Assembly: GCF_000935355.1 (NCBI RefSeq) | Contig: NZ_JXZC01000004.1 | Span: 186,001-250,000 of the forward strand | DNA from: Rossellomorea aquimaris | GTDB lineage: Bacteria; Bacillota; Bacilli; Bacillales; Bacillaceae_B | DNA: 64,000 bases | Direction of reading: 5' to 3' | Shown: piece after piece, positions 1 through 8,416 of the stretch | Numbering within the stretch: position 1 is the stretch's first letter | Layout of the letters: every line of letters begins with the position of its first letter | Program-made: the position numbers and the translations under genes | The notes under the pieces: generated by a model | Seen by the model: the letters and a program-made list of their open reading frames with translations, nothing else | Told to the model about the DNA's origin: nothing | Database searches by the model: none

Positions 1-2
1 TA

Positions 3-122
3 TCAGAAGATACGTTGAATCAAGTGCAGAATATGGAGAGTGAGCTTCGTCATCAAACGAAAGAGGATATTATTCTAATCGCATATAAGAATGGAGGTGG
101 AATGATTGAAGAAGGAAGATGA
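3..122 (+). CDS. 3' end of an unidentified gene (partial)
   Basis: An open frame enters from the left edge and runs to a TGA at 120-122, giving about 39 residues that include an ESELRHQTKEDIILIAYK stretch. Its last 17 bases overlap the TTG start of the next small gene, whose ribosome binding site (GGAGGTGG, 93-100) lies inside it, which suggests translational coupling in one operon. I do not recognise the family and the N-terminus is outside the window, so no function is offered. Confidence 0.45.
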   Translation, partial: SEDTLNQVQNMESELRHQTKEDIILIAYKNGGGMIEEGR

Positions 123-324
123 AGTGAATAAAGGGAATAAAGACATGCCGGATTTCAAACAGTTAAACGACCGTGTCATAGCAGAGGAACCAAAAGGACC
201 GTTTTTTGCAATCAAAACCAATATGGATACGGCAGGAGTCAAGGATAATCCTTATGCGTCAGAAAAAGCGAGCCCTGAACAAGAAGAAAAGTTACAGCAG
301 TTTTTTGAGGATGAAGAGCTGTAA
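106..324 (+). CDS. small hypothetical acidic protein (72 aa)
   Basis: TTG start preceded by GGAGGTGG at 93-100 with good spacing. The 72-residue product is hydrophilic, rich in Lys/Glu/Asp and ends in an acidic tail (FFEDEEL). It has no membrane segment, signal peptide or cysteine, so it is probably cytoplasmic. It overlaps the end of the preceding partial gene and is followed by a strong bidirectional terminator, so it is the last gene of its operon. I do not recognise the family and cannot assign a function. Confidence 0.6.
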   Translation: MKKEDEVNKGNKDMPDFKQLNDRVIAEEPKGPFFAIKTNMDTAGVKDNPYASEKASPEQEEKLQQFFEDEEL

Positions 325-364
325 GAATTCATCGTGCTTGGAAGTATCATCAATAGAAAATAAG

Positions 365-396
365 AAGCGCCAATCATCAAGTAGATTGGCGCTTTT
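365..396. terminator. bidirectional intrinsic terminator
   Basis: Perfect 11-bp inverted repeat (AAGCGCCAATC at 365-375, GATTGGCGCTT at 384-394) with T-runs on both sides. It lies between the convergent ends of the 72-aa gene and the BCCT transporter and serves both. Confidence 0.85.
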
Positions 397-400
397 GATA

Positions 401-1933
401 TTATTTCGTTTGACGGAACTGTTCAACCAGTAACTCTTTTGACACTCTTGGGGCCAGCCAGAGCATTGGAAGCAACAGAAGAGAGACGGGAACAGCGGTG
501 ACCACGATAAAATTTTGAAGGGCACTGACACTGCCATCACCTATATAAAGAAGGATCGCAGCGATGGATCCCATCAGGATTGCCCAAAATACTCGTAAAG
601 ATACTTTGGGATCTCCTTCACCTGAAACAGCCATTGCAATCGTGTAAGACATAGAGTCTCCTGTTGTGACAACAAAAATGATTGTCAGTAATAAAAAGAG
701 CGGTGAAATGATTCCTGCCAGTGGCAATTGATTCGTTATGGCAATCATTGCAGCAGGCATACCACCACTCGTTAGTTCCTGTGAGATACTTCCCGGATTT
801 TGGAGTTCATAGAAGATACCTGAACCGCCGACTACGGTAAACCAAAAAGTTGTGACAATGGGGGCGATGATCGCAATGGCCAATATGATTTGGCGGATCG
901 TTCTTCCACGTGATATGCGGCTGACAAGTATCGCCATCATAGGTCCATATCCAATGAACCAACCCCAGAAAAACACCGTCCAGCTCCCCAACCAACTTTT
1001 ATCCGACCGGAATGTACTGATCTGGATGAAGTGGTCCATATAGTATCCGAAAGATGAGACGAAGGAATCGATGATGAAACCTCCAGGACCGAATAATAAG
1101 ACGAAGAAAATCAACCCGAAAGCCAATCGCACATTGAAATTACTCAGGATTTGTATTCCTTTATGAATACCTGTCGCAGCTGACACGGTGGAGACAATCA
1201 CTAAACATATAATAATGATAAGCTGCGTCGAAAATTGATCAGGAATGTTGAAAAGAGCAGACAGACCGTAACTTGCCTGTAAACCGAGGAAGCCAATCGG
1301 TCCGATTGTACCAGCGGCTACTGCAATGATGGCAAATGCATCAATGATTGTTCCGAAGATGCTCGTTTTAAGCTTTTCTCCGAATATGGGATACAGGAGA
1401 GTTCGCGGTTTCATAGGCATCCCTCTATGGTAATGACCGTACATCATGACGACGGCACTCAATGTTCCTAATATCGCCCAAGCAAGAAAGCCCCAGTGCA
1501 TATAACTTTGGGACAGGGCAGGCATAATCGCTCCTCGAGTAGAGGGATCGATTCCTTCATGCATGGGAGGAACCGTCATGAAGTGGTACATAGGCTCTGC
1601 GGCAGCCCAGAATACTCCGCCCCCTGCAAGCAGGGTAGCCATAATGATGGATAACCATCTAAACGTTCCGATTTCCGGTGTTTCCATATACCCTAATCGG
1701 ACATTCCCGTATTTAGAGAATGCAAGGTATAGTGCTACTAGAAAATGTACTAGCATTAAAACCTGCCAGAAAGCGCCAAAGTATTTCGAAGACCAAGCGA
1801 ATCCTTCGTTAACAAATGAGGTGACAGTATCGAGACTGGTGAAAGCCGCAATTACAAAAATAATGAGTAATCCACCACTGATTGCAAAAACGGGCCAATC
1901 AATCTTGGATGTGTGCTGCTGTTTTGTAGACAT
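401..1933 (-). CDS. BCCT family osmolyte/betaine transporter
   Basis: Integral membrane protein of 510 residues with about 12 hydrophobic segments and the BCCT-family region around GYGPMMAILVSRISRGRTIR, which corresponds to the conserved WxxWxPFxGxFIARISRGRTIR motif of glycine betaine/choline/carnitine carriers. Such carriers import quaternary amines with Na+ or H+ for osmoprotection or nutrition. The open frame extends 13 codons upstream, but the start MSTKQQ is preferred because AAGGAG precedes it on the minus strand; the longer form has no such site. The usual Trp-rich segment is partly replaced (FFWGWFIGYGP), so this may not be an OpuD/BetL orthologue. The substrate cannot be read from sequence. 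It is a single-gene unit. Confidence 0.9.
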   Translation of the reverse strand: MSTKQQHTSKIDWPVFAISGGLLIIFVIAAFTSLDTVTSFVNEGFAWSSKYFGAFWQVLMLVHFLVALYLAFSKYGNVRLGYMETPEIGTFRWLSIIMATLLAGGGVFWAAAEPMYHFMTVPPMHEGIDPSTRGAIMPALSQSYMHWGFLAWAILGTLSAVVMMYGHYHRGMPMKPRTLLYPIFGEKLKTSIFGTIIDAFAIIAVAAGTIGPIGFLGLQASYGLSALFNIPDQFSTQLIIIICLVIVSTVSAATGIHKGIQILSNFNVRLAFGLIFFVLLFGPGGFIIDSFVSSFGYYMDHFIQISTFRSDKSWLGSWTVFFWGWFIGYGPMMAILVSRISRGRTIRQIILAIAIIAPIVTTFWFTVVGGSGIFYELQNPGSISQELTSGGMPAAMIAITNQLPLAGIISPLFLLLTIIFVVTTGDSMSYTIAMAVSGEGDPKVSLRVFWAILMGSIAAILLYIGDGSVSALQNFIVVTAVPVSLLLLPMLWLAPRVSKELLVEQFRQTK

Positions 1934-2127
1934 ATAAGATAAATGCTCCTTTATTTTTCTTTGGAAAAACACAAGTTCCTACTATCTCACAGATGGAAAA
2001 GAGAAGTAAAGGAAATGAAAAGAATTCATAAAAGACAATTTTTGTAACGGTTAAAATTTTGAAAATTACATCTTTTAATCAGAAGAAAAAGGACTATACT
2101 AAAGAGGAAGTATAAAACAATCTGAAA

Positions 2128-2204
2128 AAGGTAAACTTGTTGAAAAGCAAGGACTAAAAAAGCTATGGGCCTGCCCGTTTATCGAATGGTTGCCAAGCTG
2201 CCAG
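2128..2204 (+). ncRNA. c-di-GMP-I (GEMM) riboswitch-like aptamer
   Basis: The leader of the secreted TIM-barrel gene has the ordered signature blocks of the GEMM/c-di-GMP-I family: GGTAAAC, a small CTTG...CAAG stem with a TGAAA loop, GGACTAAAAAAGC (family GGGACGCAAAGC), AAAGCTATGGGCCT, and ATGGTTGCCAAGCTGCC. The GGACTAAAAAAGC block deviates from the consensus, so ligand class needs testing. Just downstream CTCCTC (2206-2211) is complementary to the Shine-Dalgarno GAGGAG (2233-2238), suggesting translational control. There is no U-tract terminator. Confidence 0.7.
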
Positions 2205-2246
2205 GCTCCTCATAAGAGTCAAGGTTTGGAAAGAGGAGAATGTAGG

Positions 2247-3137
2247 ATGAGTAAAGGGTGGAAATGGGTTTGTATTTGTTTGATCACGATGAGTATGATT
2301 TCTTACCCATCAACCGAAAAGACAGCTGGTATGGACATGAGAGGGAAAAGTACGTGGCTCTGGAATACAGTTGAGATTATCACACATAAGGAAGAGATCT
2401 TCGGCTTCTTAAGATCTCATGGAGTAGATGAAGTGTACCTTCAAGTGAGTCCGTTCGTAGAGAACGAACACTATCAACAATTTATTGAAATGGCAAATGT
2501 AGAAAATATACACGTATACGCATTGGACGGAGCACCAAAATGGGCCACCGTTAAAGGACAATCCTACCTTATTGCTTTTTTTGATTGGCTGAAAGTTTAT
2601 CAACTTGAAGCAAGTGAGGATCAAAGATTCACCGGTGTTCATTTGGATGTGGAGCCTTACCTTTTATCCGGATGGTCAACCGCCTACGGCAAGACGGTGT
2701 TGAATTATCAGAAGCTGGTAAATGAAGCAGTGATTCAATCGGATTTGCTTCAGCTTCCACTAGGGATGGATATCCCATTTTGGTTTGATGGGAAAACATA
2801 TAACAATGAATTAGGAAAAGGTAACCTGGCTGAGTGGGTAATCGGGAGGACGGACGAAGTTGGTGTAATGGCATACCGGGACCTGGCGAATGGGGAGAAT
2901 GGAATCATTGAACTTGTAAAGAACGAGATGGAATTTGCCCAGTCTGCAGGGAAAAGGGTGAAGGTAGGAGTGGAAACCGCTCCATCTGTTGAAGGGGGTT
3001 TCCTTACCTTTCACGAAGAGGGAGAGCAAATCATGCTTGCTGAACTTGCCCATGTTGATGCCCACTATGGTACATATTCTTCCTATAATGGAATCGCCGT
3101 CCACCATTACGGAAGCTGGAATGATTTATCTGAATAG
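2247..3137 (+). CDS. secreted TIM-barrel/glycoside-hydrolase-like protein
   Basis: The product (296 aa) starts MSKGWKW at 2247, with AGGAG at 2234-2238; the longer frame beginning at 2190 would run through the riboswitch and is rejected. Residues 1 to about 25 form a signal peptide with a charged start and hydrophobic core. The mature part has alternating strand/helix character with TIM-barrel-like blocks (VDEVYLQVSP, GVHLDVEPYL, VGVMAYRD, VKVGVETAPS), in which the Asp/Glu pair of HLDVEPY is a candidate catalytic or binding site as in GH18-like folds. This is inference; I do not recognise a named family. The c-di-GMP-type leader suggests a role in the extracellular matrix or surface lifestyle. 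It is followed after 27 bases by the next gene, probably co-transcribed. Confidence 0.7.
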   Translation: MSKGWKWVCICLITMSMISYPSTEKTAGMDMRGKSTWLWNTVEIITHKEEIFGFLRSHGVDEVYLQVSPFVENEHYQQFIEMANVENIHVYALDGAPKWATVKGQSYLIAFFDWLKVYQLEASEDQRFTGVHLDVEPYLLSGWSTAYGKTVLNYQKLVNEAVIQSDLLQLPLGMDIPFWFDGKTYNNELGKGNLAEWVIGRTDEVGVMAYRDLANGENGIIELVKNEMEFAQSAGKRVKVGVETAPSVEGGFLTFHEEGEQIMLAELAHVDAHYGTYSSYNGIAVHHYGSWNDLSE

Positions 3138-3164
3138 AGACAAAGTGGAAATGAGGAATGAAAG

Positions 3165-3818
3165 ATGCCGAAAATAGCCTTGGTTGCAGGATCGACGGGC
3201 CTGGTCGGGTCCAACCTGCTTGAGATACTCCTGATAAGTCCAGAATATGGCAAAGTGATTTCATTTGTGAGAAGAAGCAGCGGAATGAATCATGTCAAGC
3301 TGGATGAACGGGTCATTCCATTCGACGGGATGAAGCTCTTGCCTCACGAAGAAGTCGATGATGTGTTTTGTTGCCTGGGAACGACGATCAAGAAAGCGAA
3401 GACGAAAGAAGCTTTTAAGAAAGTGGACTACGAGTACCCTATCCAGCTAGGGCGGCTCGGTAAAGACCATGGAGCCAAACAATATATGGTCATATCGGCC
3501 ATTGGAGCGAGCTCGGGTTCCCCGTTCTTTTATAGTAAGGTGAAAGGAGAGTTGGAGGAAGAATTAATAGCACTTTATTATCCGGCACTGCACATATTCA
3601 GGCCATCCCTTCTTTTAGGTGAGAGAGATGAATTCCGCTTGGGAGAAAAAGCGGGAGAAATCTTTTCCAGAGCCATCCGTCCGGTGATGGTAGGTAAGTT
3701 GAAAAAATACAGAAGTATCTCAGGGCGCCAGGTGGCTTATGGAATGTACCGTGCCGCCAATGGCTCTGGCAGTGAAAAAGTAACCATCCATGAATCAGAT
3801 CAAATTCAGCAGCTGTAA
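3165..3818 (+). CDS. NAD(P)H-binding atypical SDR oxidoreductase
   Basis: Protein of 217 residues opening with a Rossmann dinucleotide-binding motif (ALVAGSTGLVGSNLLEILL) and continuing with VDDVFCCLGTTIKKA and YMVISAIGASSGSPFFYSKVKGELE. This pattern is typical of the TIP30/YraR-like branch of atypical short-chain dehydrogenases, in which Ser and the YxxxK-like pair act near the nicotinamide. It is soluble and cytoplasmic. It lies 27 bp after the secreted TIM-barrel gene and ends in a terminator, so the two form an operon behind the same leader. Substrate unknown. Confidence 0.8.
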   Translation: MPKIALVAGSTGLVGSNLLEILLISPEYGKVISFVRRSSGMNHVKLDERVIPFDGMKLLPHEEVDDVFCCLGTTIKKAKTKEAFKKVDYEYPIQLGRLGKDHGAKQYMVISAIGASSGSPFFYSKVKGELEEELIALYYPALHIFRPSLLLGERDEFRLGEKAGEIFSRAIRPVMVGKLKKYRSISGRQVAYGMYRAANGSGSEKVTIHESDQIQQL

Positions 3819-3853
3819 AAAGAGACCCGCTTACGAGAAAAGCGGGTCTTTAT
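3819..3853. terminator. bidirectional intrinsic terminator
   Basis: Inverted repeat AGACCCGCTT / AAGCGGGTCT with A-tract on the left and T-tract on the right, located between convergent genes ending at 3818 and 3857. Confidence 0.85.
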
Positions 3854-3856
3854 TTG

Positions 3857-4711
3857 TCAGATTTTATAATAATGTCTCAAGGCATTCATCAGATGCTTAA
3901 GCGTTGGGTCATCCTCAAGATTCTTCATCATCCCTTTAATGACAACGATACGGGTCTCATCCTTTTGAATTTCTTCTTTGATGACTTCCAATGATATTTG
4001 GCTGTTTTCGTCCTCTGCTATTTCAACAGCATCTTCAATCATATGAACAAGGGTGGATTCGTTGATTCTGTTTGAAGAAGTGAAATCCTTCACCAGATCA
4101 TCCAATTTTTCAAAGGAAAGAACAGGCTCATCCCCACTTTTTAGTAAGCCCTCCACTAAATCATCCGTACGTTTCAAGATGAATCGGGATAGATAAGCAA
4201 AATCCAATTCGATTTTATCAAGCATCACCAATTCTAAATAAGAATGAAAGAAACCTTGAATCATCATGGTGATATCCCAGAAGTAGGGCTCGATTTTTTT
4301 TCCGTAAATCCCATATAATCTTCTTTTATAGTAACGATGGGTGTCCATTTTCATCTCGCTGAGGAGATCATGGATTTCGTCGTTGAACGGCATGGCATTC
4401 TCTCTGATCTGCATAATGATGAACTCTTTATGTTTACAGATTTCAATTAACTGACATTCTAATTGCTTTTGGAATTTTTCATAAGGAGGCAGATCCTCGT
4501 TTTCAATCTCATTCACTTTAGCTGTGATCATTTTAAAATAGTAGTTCATGATAGCTAACAGAAGGGACTCCTTTGATTTAAAATACAAGTAGAAGGCACC
4601 CTTCGATATATCACACTCCGTCACAATCTCTTGAACCGAAGTCGCGTTAAACCCTTTTGTGGCAAACAGTTTAATGGATGTTTCAATAATTAATTTCTCT
4701 TTTTCTTTCAT
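3857..4711 (-). CDS. yerO: TetR/AcrR family repressor, YerO-like
   Basis: Protein of 284 residues with a typical N-terminal TetR helix-turn-helix (residues about 8-52: IIETSIKLFATKGFNATSVQ ... ISKGAFYLYFKSKESLL) followed by a long, mostly helical ligand-binding region, larger than the usual 190-210 residues of the family. RBS AGGAGAGG precedes the ATG. It is divergent from an RND exporter of the SwrC type, the arrangement of yerO with swrC (yerP) in Bacillus. Three related 14-bp palindromes of TGAC-N6-GTCA form lie in the 162-bp intergenic region and overlap the exporter promoter, so it very likely represses both itself and the exporter. The inducer is unknown. Confidence 0.85.
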   Translation of the reverse strand: MKEKEKLIIETSIKLFATKGFNATSVQEIVTECDISKGAFYLYFKSKESLLLAIMNYYFKMITAKVNEIENEDLPPYEKFQKQLECQLIEICKHKEFIIMQIRENAMPFNDEIHDLLSEMKMDTHRYYKRRLYGIYGKKIEPYFWDITMMIQGFFHSYLELVMLDKIELDFAYLSRFILKRTDDLVEGLLKSGDEPVLSFEKLDDLVKDFTSSNRINESTLVHMIEDAVEIAEDENSQISLEVIKEEIQKDETRIVVIKGMMKNLEDDPTLKHLMNALRHYYKI

Positions 4712-4747
4712 CTTTTCCTCTCCTTGATAAACTCCTTGACTCTATTA

Positions 4748-4761
4748 TGACCGATTGGTCA
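4748..4761. promoter_or_regulatory. TetR operator copy 1
   Basis: TGACCGATTGGTCA, a near-perfect 14-bp palindrome and the copy nearest the TetR gene. It shares the TGAC...GGTCA pattern with the copies at 4801 and 4834. Confidence 0.75.
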
Positions 4762-4792
4762 CAATAAATAAACCTTTTCTTTTATTAATATA

Positions 4793-4847
4793 TTGACTTA
4801 TGACTGTACGGTCAGTTATATTAAAATACGATATGACTAGTCGGTCA
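4793..4847 (+). promoter_or_regulatory. swrC promoter with two TetR operators
   Basis: A -35 TTGACT at 4793-4798 and a -10 TATATT at 4817-4822 flank operator copy 2 (TGACTGTACGGTCA, 4801-4814), which fills the spacer. Operator copy 3 (TGACTAGTCGGTCA, 4834-4847) lies at or just after the expected start of transcription. This geometry predicts tight repression by TetR. Confidence 0.75.
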
Positions 4848-4873
4848 GAAAAAAGAGAAGGGGCGAATAAAGA

Positions 4874-7800
4874 GTGAACAGTATTATAAACTTCGTACTC
4901 AAGAATAAGTTTGCCGTATGGTTAATGACCATCATCGTCATTATTGCAGGCTTATATTCAGGATTCAATATGAAGCTCGAGACCTTACCAAACATTAATA
5001 CACCTATTGTGACTGTCACAACAGTTTATCCGGGAGCTACTCCTGAAGATGTCGCTGATAAGGTATCAGAACCGATTGAAAAGCGTTTGAAGAATTTAAA
5101 TGGGGTAAACGTTGTCAGCTCAACGTCTTACCAAAACGCTTCAGCCGTTCAGATAGAATACACATTTTCGAAAGATATGGATGAAGCAAAGACCGAAGTA
5201 GAAGATGCTCTATCAGATCTTTCTTTTCCAGAAGGAGTCAATGAACCGGAAGTCTCAAGACTGAGCTTTAACGCTTTCCCGATCATTGCGCTTAGTGTAG
5301 CAAATGAAGACCAATCTTTAGCTGAATTAACCTCAACAGTTGAGGAAACCATCGTTCCTCAGCTCGAGGGCGTGGACGGGGTAGCTTCTGTTCAAGTTTC
5401 AGGTCAACAGGTTCAAGAAGCACAAGTCATTTTTGATCAAGAAAAGCTTGCCGAATACGGCTTAACCGAAGAAACGGTCCAAAATATGATCAAAGGTTCT
5501 GATGTGACAGCACCATTAGGACTTTACACGTTTGAAGACAGCCAGAAATCCGTGATGGTTGACGGGAATATTTCAACGATCGAAGATTTGAAAGAGATGA
5601 AGATTCCTGTGACGCCAAGTACCGCCGGGTCCATGGGAACTCCACAAGGACAGCCACCTGGGGGGCAAGCTCCTCAAGCACAGCCTGGCGGTGAAGCTCC
5701 TGCCGGCATGAAGATCCCGACGATTCAGCTTTCGGATATTGCTGATATCGAACTGGTCGGAAAAGCGGAATCCATTTCCAGAACCAACGGGAAGGAATCG
5801 ATCGGCCTTCAAGTGGTGAAGACAGCGGATGCCAATACAGTGGATGTTGTGAATGCGGTAAAAGAAGAAGTGAAAGCTTTTGAAAAAGAGTTGGATGGGG
5901 TAGATATCATCTCTACCTTTGACCAGGGAGAACCGATTGAAGAGTCTGTCAGCACCATGCTGAATAAAGCTTTATTCGGTGCCGTATTTGCCGTCATCAT
6001 CATTCTGTTATTCTTACGGGATATTAAATCGACGCTAATCTCGGTCGTATCGATTCCACTATCGCTGTTAATCGCAATATTACTTTTAAAACAAATGGAC
6101 ATTACATTGAATATCATGACCCTTGGAGCGATGACGGTAGCGATTGGACGTGTCATCGATGATTCCATTGTAGTAGTGGAGAACATTTATCGACGGATGT
6201 CGCTTAAAGGGGAGATGTTGAAAGGGAAAGAATTGATCCGTGAAGCAACGAAGGAAATGTTTGTTCCGATCGCGTCTTCCACGATTGTAACGATCGCTGT
6301 GTTCCTTCCATTAGGATTGGTTCAAGGGATGATCGGGGAACTATTCCTTCCATTCGCCTTAACGATCGTGTTTGCTCTATTGGCTTCACTTCTAGTGGCC
6401 GTGACAATCGTGCCGATGCTTGCACACTCGATGTTTAAAAAGGGTGTAGGGAAGAAGCACGTGGAAAAGCGAAGCCGCTTAGCCCAGTGGTACAAAGGCG
6501 TATTGAATTGGACGCTGAATCATAAGATCATTACGTCCATCCTGGCGATCGCGATGCTTGTCGGAAGCTTGTTCCTGGTTCCGCTCATCGGTGTGAGTTT
6601 CCTGCCATCAGATGAAGAAAAGATGATCATGGCCACGTATAAACCGGAACCAGGTCAAACAGAAGAAGATGTAAATCAAATCGCTCAAGAAGCTGAAGAG
6701 TATTTCCAAGGACGTAAAGGGGCTGAAACGATTCAGTACTCGGTTGGTGGAGAAAACCCAATGAGCCCGGGAAGCTCAAACAATGCAATATTCTATGTTC
6801 AATACAGCGATGATACAGAGAATTTCTCTGAAGAAAAAGAACAAGTCATTAAAAAACTTCAAGAAACAACAGATAAAGGGGAATGGGCTTCACAAGACTT
6901 CTCCGCCAGTGCCGGAAGCAATGAAATCGTCGTGTATGTGTACGGTGAAACCCTGAAAGAAATCGAACCTGTTGTAAACGATATTCAAGCTATGATGGAA
7001 GATAAAGAAGATTTCAAAAAAGTGGGATCAAGTATCTCTGAATCGTACGATGAGTATTCGTTCATCGCAGACCAGGAAAAGCTGAGTGAGCTTGGCCTGA
7101 CAGCGGGTCAAATCGCCATGGAACTTGGTCAGACACGTCAGCGTCCTGTCCTCACCACCATTGAAAAAGATGGAGAAGAGGTAAATGTTTATTTAGATAT
7201 GGAAAAAGAGGAATACGAAAGCATCAACGACTTGACGGATAAAACCATTCAATCACCACTGGGCATTGAAGTCCCGATTAAAGACGTCGTTGAAGTTCAA
7301 GAAGGCAAGACATCCGATACTGTTTCACGACGCGACGGAAAAGTATTTGCTCAAGTGAGCGGAGAATTAAAATCGGATGATGTATCAAAAGCATCACAAG
7401 CGATTCAAAAAGATATCGAAGAGCTCGATTTACCAGCCGGTATCAACGTAGATATGGGTGGAGTAACAGAGGACATCCAGGAATCCTTCACGCAATTAGG
7501 ATTAGCGATGCTTGCAGCCATTGCCATTGTGTACTTGATCCTCGTGATCACGTTCGGCGGAGGGCTTGCACCGTTTGCCATTCTGTTCTCGCTGCCATTT
7601 ACGATCATCGGGGCATTGGTTGGACTATTGATAGCAGGAGAAACAATCAGTATCTCCTCCATGATTGGTGCCCTCATGCTGATTGGTATCGTTGTAACCA
7701 ACGCAATTGTCCTGATTGACCGGGTGATTCATAAAGAAAACGAAGGTCTATCAACAAGGGAAGCGTTACTCGAAGCCGGTGCCACCCGACTTCGCCCGAT

Positions 7801-8017
7801 CCTTATGACAGCCATTGCTACAATCGGAGCTCTGTTCCCGTTGGCATTGGGTCTTGAAGGAAGCGGATTGATTTCGAAAGGTCTGGGTGTAACCGTTATT
7901 GGCGGATTGACAAGTTCGACCCTCTTAACGCTTGTCATCGTACCGATCGTGTATGAAACCCTCATGAAAATCAAAGGTAAACTTGGTGGACGAAAGCGTA
8001 AAGCTGTGAAAGAATAG
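4874..8017 (+). CDS. swrC: RND family efflux transporter, SwrC-like
   Basis: Inner-membrane proton-driven exporter of 1047 residues with the full RND duplication: an N-terminal membrane helix, a large extracytoplasmic porter domain, a helix bundle with the GAMTVAIGRVIDDSIVVVENIYRR signature (key residues: the Asp-Asp pair), then a second porter domain and second bundle ending KRKAVKE. It starts at GTG (4874) behind AGAAGGGG. Gram-positive RND pumps of this type (SwrC/YerP) give surfactin self-resistance in B. subtilis; the substrate here is inferred only by similarity. An unusual Gly/Pro/Gln-rich loop (about residues 252-276: GTPQGQPPGGQAPQAQPG) sits in the first porter domain and looks like a flexible insertion. 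It is monocistronic and controlled by the divergent TetR protein. Confidence 0.9.
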   Translation: MNSIINFVLKNKFAVWLMTIIVIIAGLYSGFNMKLETLPNINTPIVTVTTVYPGATPEDVADKVSEPIEKRLKNLNGVNVVSSTSYQNASAVQIEYTFSKDMDEAKTEVEDALSDLSFPEGVNEPEVSRLSFNAFPIIALSVANEDQSLAELTSTVEETIVPQLEGVDGVASVQVSGQQVQEAQVIFDQEKLAEYGLTEETVQNMIKGSDVTAPLGLYTFEDSQKSVMVDGNISTIEDLKEMKIPVTPSTAGSMGTPQGQPPGGQAPQAQPGGEAPAGMKIPTIQLSDIADIELVGKAESISRTNGKESIGLQVVKTADANTVDVVNAVKEEVKAFEKELDGVDIISTFDQGEPIEESVSTMLNKALFGAVFAVIIILLFLRDIKSTLISVVSIPLSLLIAILLLKQMDITLNIMTLGAMTVAIGRVIDDSIVVVENIYRRMSLKGEMLKGKELIREATKEMFVPIASSTIVTIAVFLPLGLVQGMIGELFLPFALTIVFALLASLLVAVTIVPMLAHSMFKKGVGKKHVEKRSRLAQWYKGVLNWTLNHKIITSILAIAMLVGSLFLVPLIGVSFLPSDEEKMIMATYKPEPGQTEEDVNQIAQEAEEYFQGRKGAETIQYSVGGENPMSPGSSNNAIFYVQYSDDTENFSEEKEQVIKKLQETTDKGEWASQDFSASAGSNEIVVYVYGETLKEIEPVVNDIQAMMEDKEDFKKVGSSISESYDEYSFIADQEKLSELGLTAGQIAMELGQTRQRPVLTTIEKDGEEVNVYLDMEKEEYESINDLTDKTIQSPLGIEVPIKDVVEVQEGKTSDTVSRRDGKVFAQVSGELKSDDVSKASQAIQKDIEELDLPAGINVDMGGVTEDIQESFTQLGLAMLAAIAIVYLILVITFGGGLAPFAILFSLPFTIIGALVGLLIAGETISISSMIGALMLIGIVVTNAIVLIDRVIHKENEGLSTREALLEAGATRLRPILMTAIATIGALFPLALGLEGSGLISKGLGVTVIGGLTSSTLLTLVIVPIVYETLMKIKGKLGGRKRKAVKE

Positions 8018-8024
8018 GTTGAGA

Positions 8025-8056
8025 AAAAAGCAGTCCTGTAGTGGGGCTGCTTTTTG
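8025..8056 (+). terminator. intrinsic terminator of swrC
   Basis: AAAAAGCAG (8025-8033) pairs with CTGCTTTTT (8047-8055), ending in a T-run directly after the RND gene. Confidence 0.8.
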
Positions 8057-8103
8057 TCGATATTATATGGGGTGGGGGTATTTCACGGGGACTGTTCACA
8101 ATT

Positions 8104-8200
8104 TGGCACAACTATTGGCGAAAGTGGCACGACCAAGTGGGAAAGTGGCACGAGTTAGCCGGAAACTGGCACAAGTTTGCCGCTAAGTGGCACAACAAGC
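8104..8200. repeat. tandem array A, period 21 bp
   Basis: TGGCAC recurs at 8104, 8125, 8146, 8167 and 8188, an exact 21-bp spacing. The unit consensus is TGGCACRA followed by about 8 variable bases and a (G)AAAG-like end. It lies between the swrC terminator and the lacI promoter. It is one of six such arrays in the window, each with a different unit. Confidence 0.85.
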
Positions 8201-8347
8201 ACCTCGCATACCCGTCTTCCTCCAATAATACCCCCTATATTTTCTCATCAAGCGAGGGGATTCTTGTAAGAATGACAGAAAGAAGCCAGTCATCATCAGC
8301 CTGAGAAAAAAATCCCCGGTACTTTTGAAAATTTTCTAAAAATAGTA

Positions 8348-8399
8348 TTGATTCCATCAAAAGTCTGGACTATAATAACAATTAACGAAAGCGCTTTCG
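8348..8399 (+). promoter_or_regulatory. lacI promoter with auto-operator
   Basis: TTGATT (8348-8353), 17-bp spacer and TATAAT (8371-8376) form a near-consensus sigma-A promoter. The perfect palindrome CGAAAGCGCTTTCG (8386-8399) follows at the expected transcript start, typical of a LacI-family operator and implying autoregulation. Confidence 0.8.
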
Positions 8400-8416
8400 A
8401 TGAAGAGGAGACAACA

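Noticed and set aside
2190..2246. Longer start of the secreted protein at 2190
   Set aside because: It would start inside the aptamer, lacks an RBS, and would place the signal peptide internally.
8041..8304. 87-codon ORF (KWHxxxx repeat)
   Set aside because: No RBS, starts inside the swrC terminator, and is explained by the 21-bp repeat.
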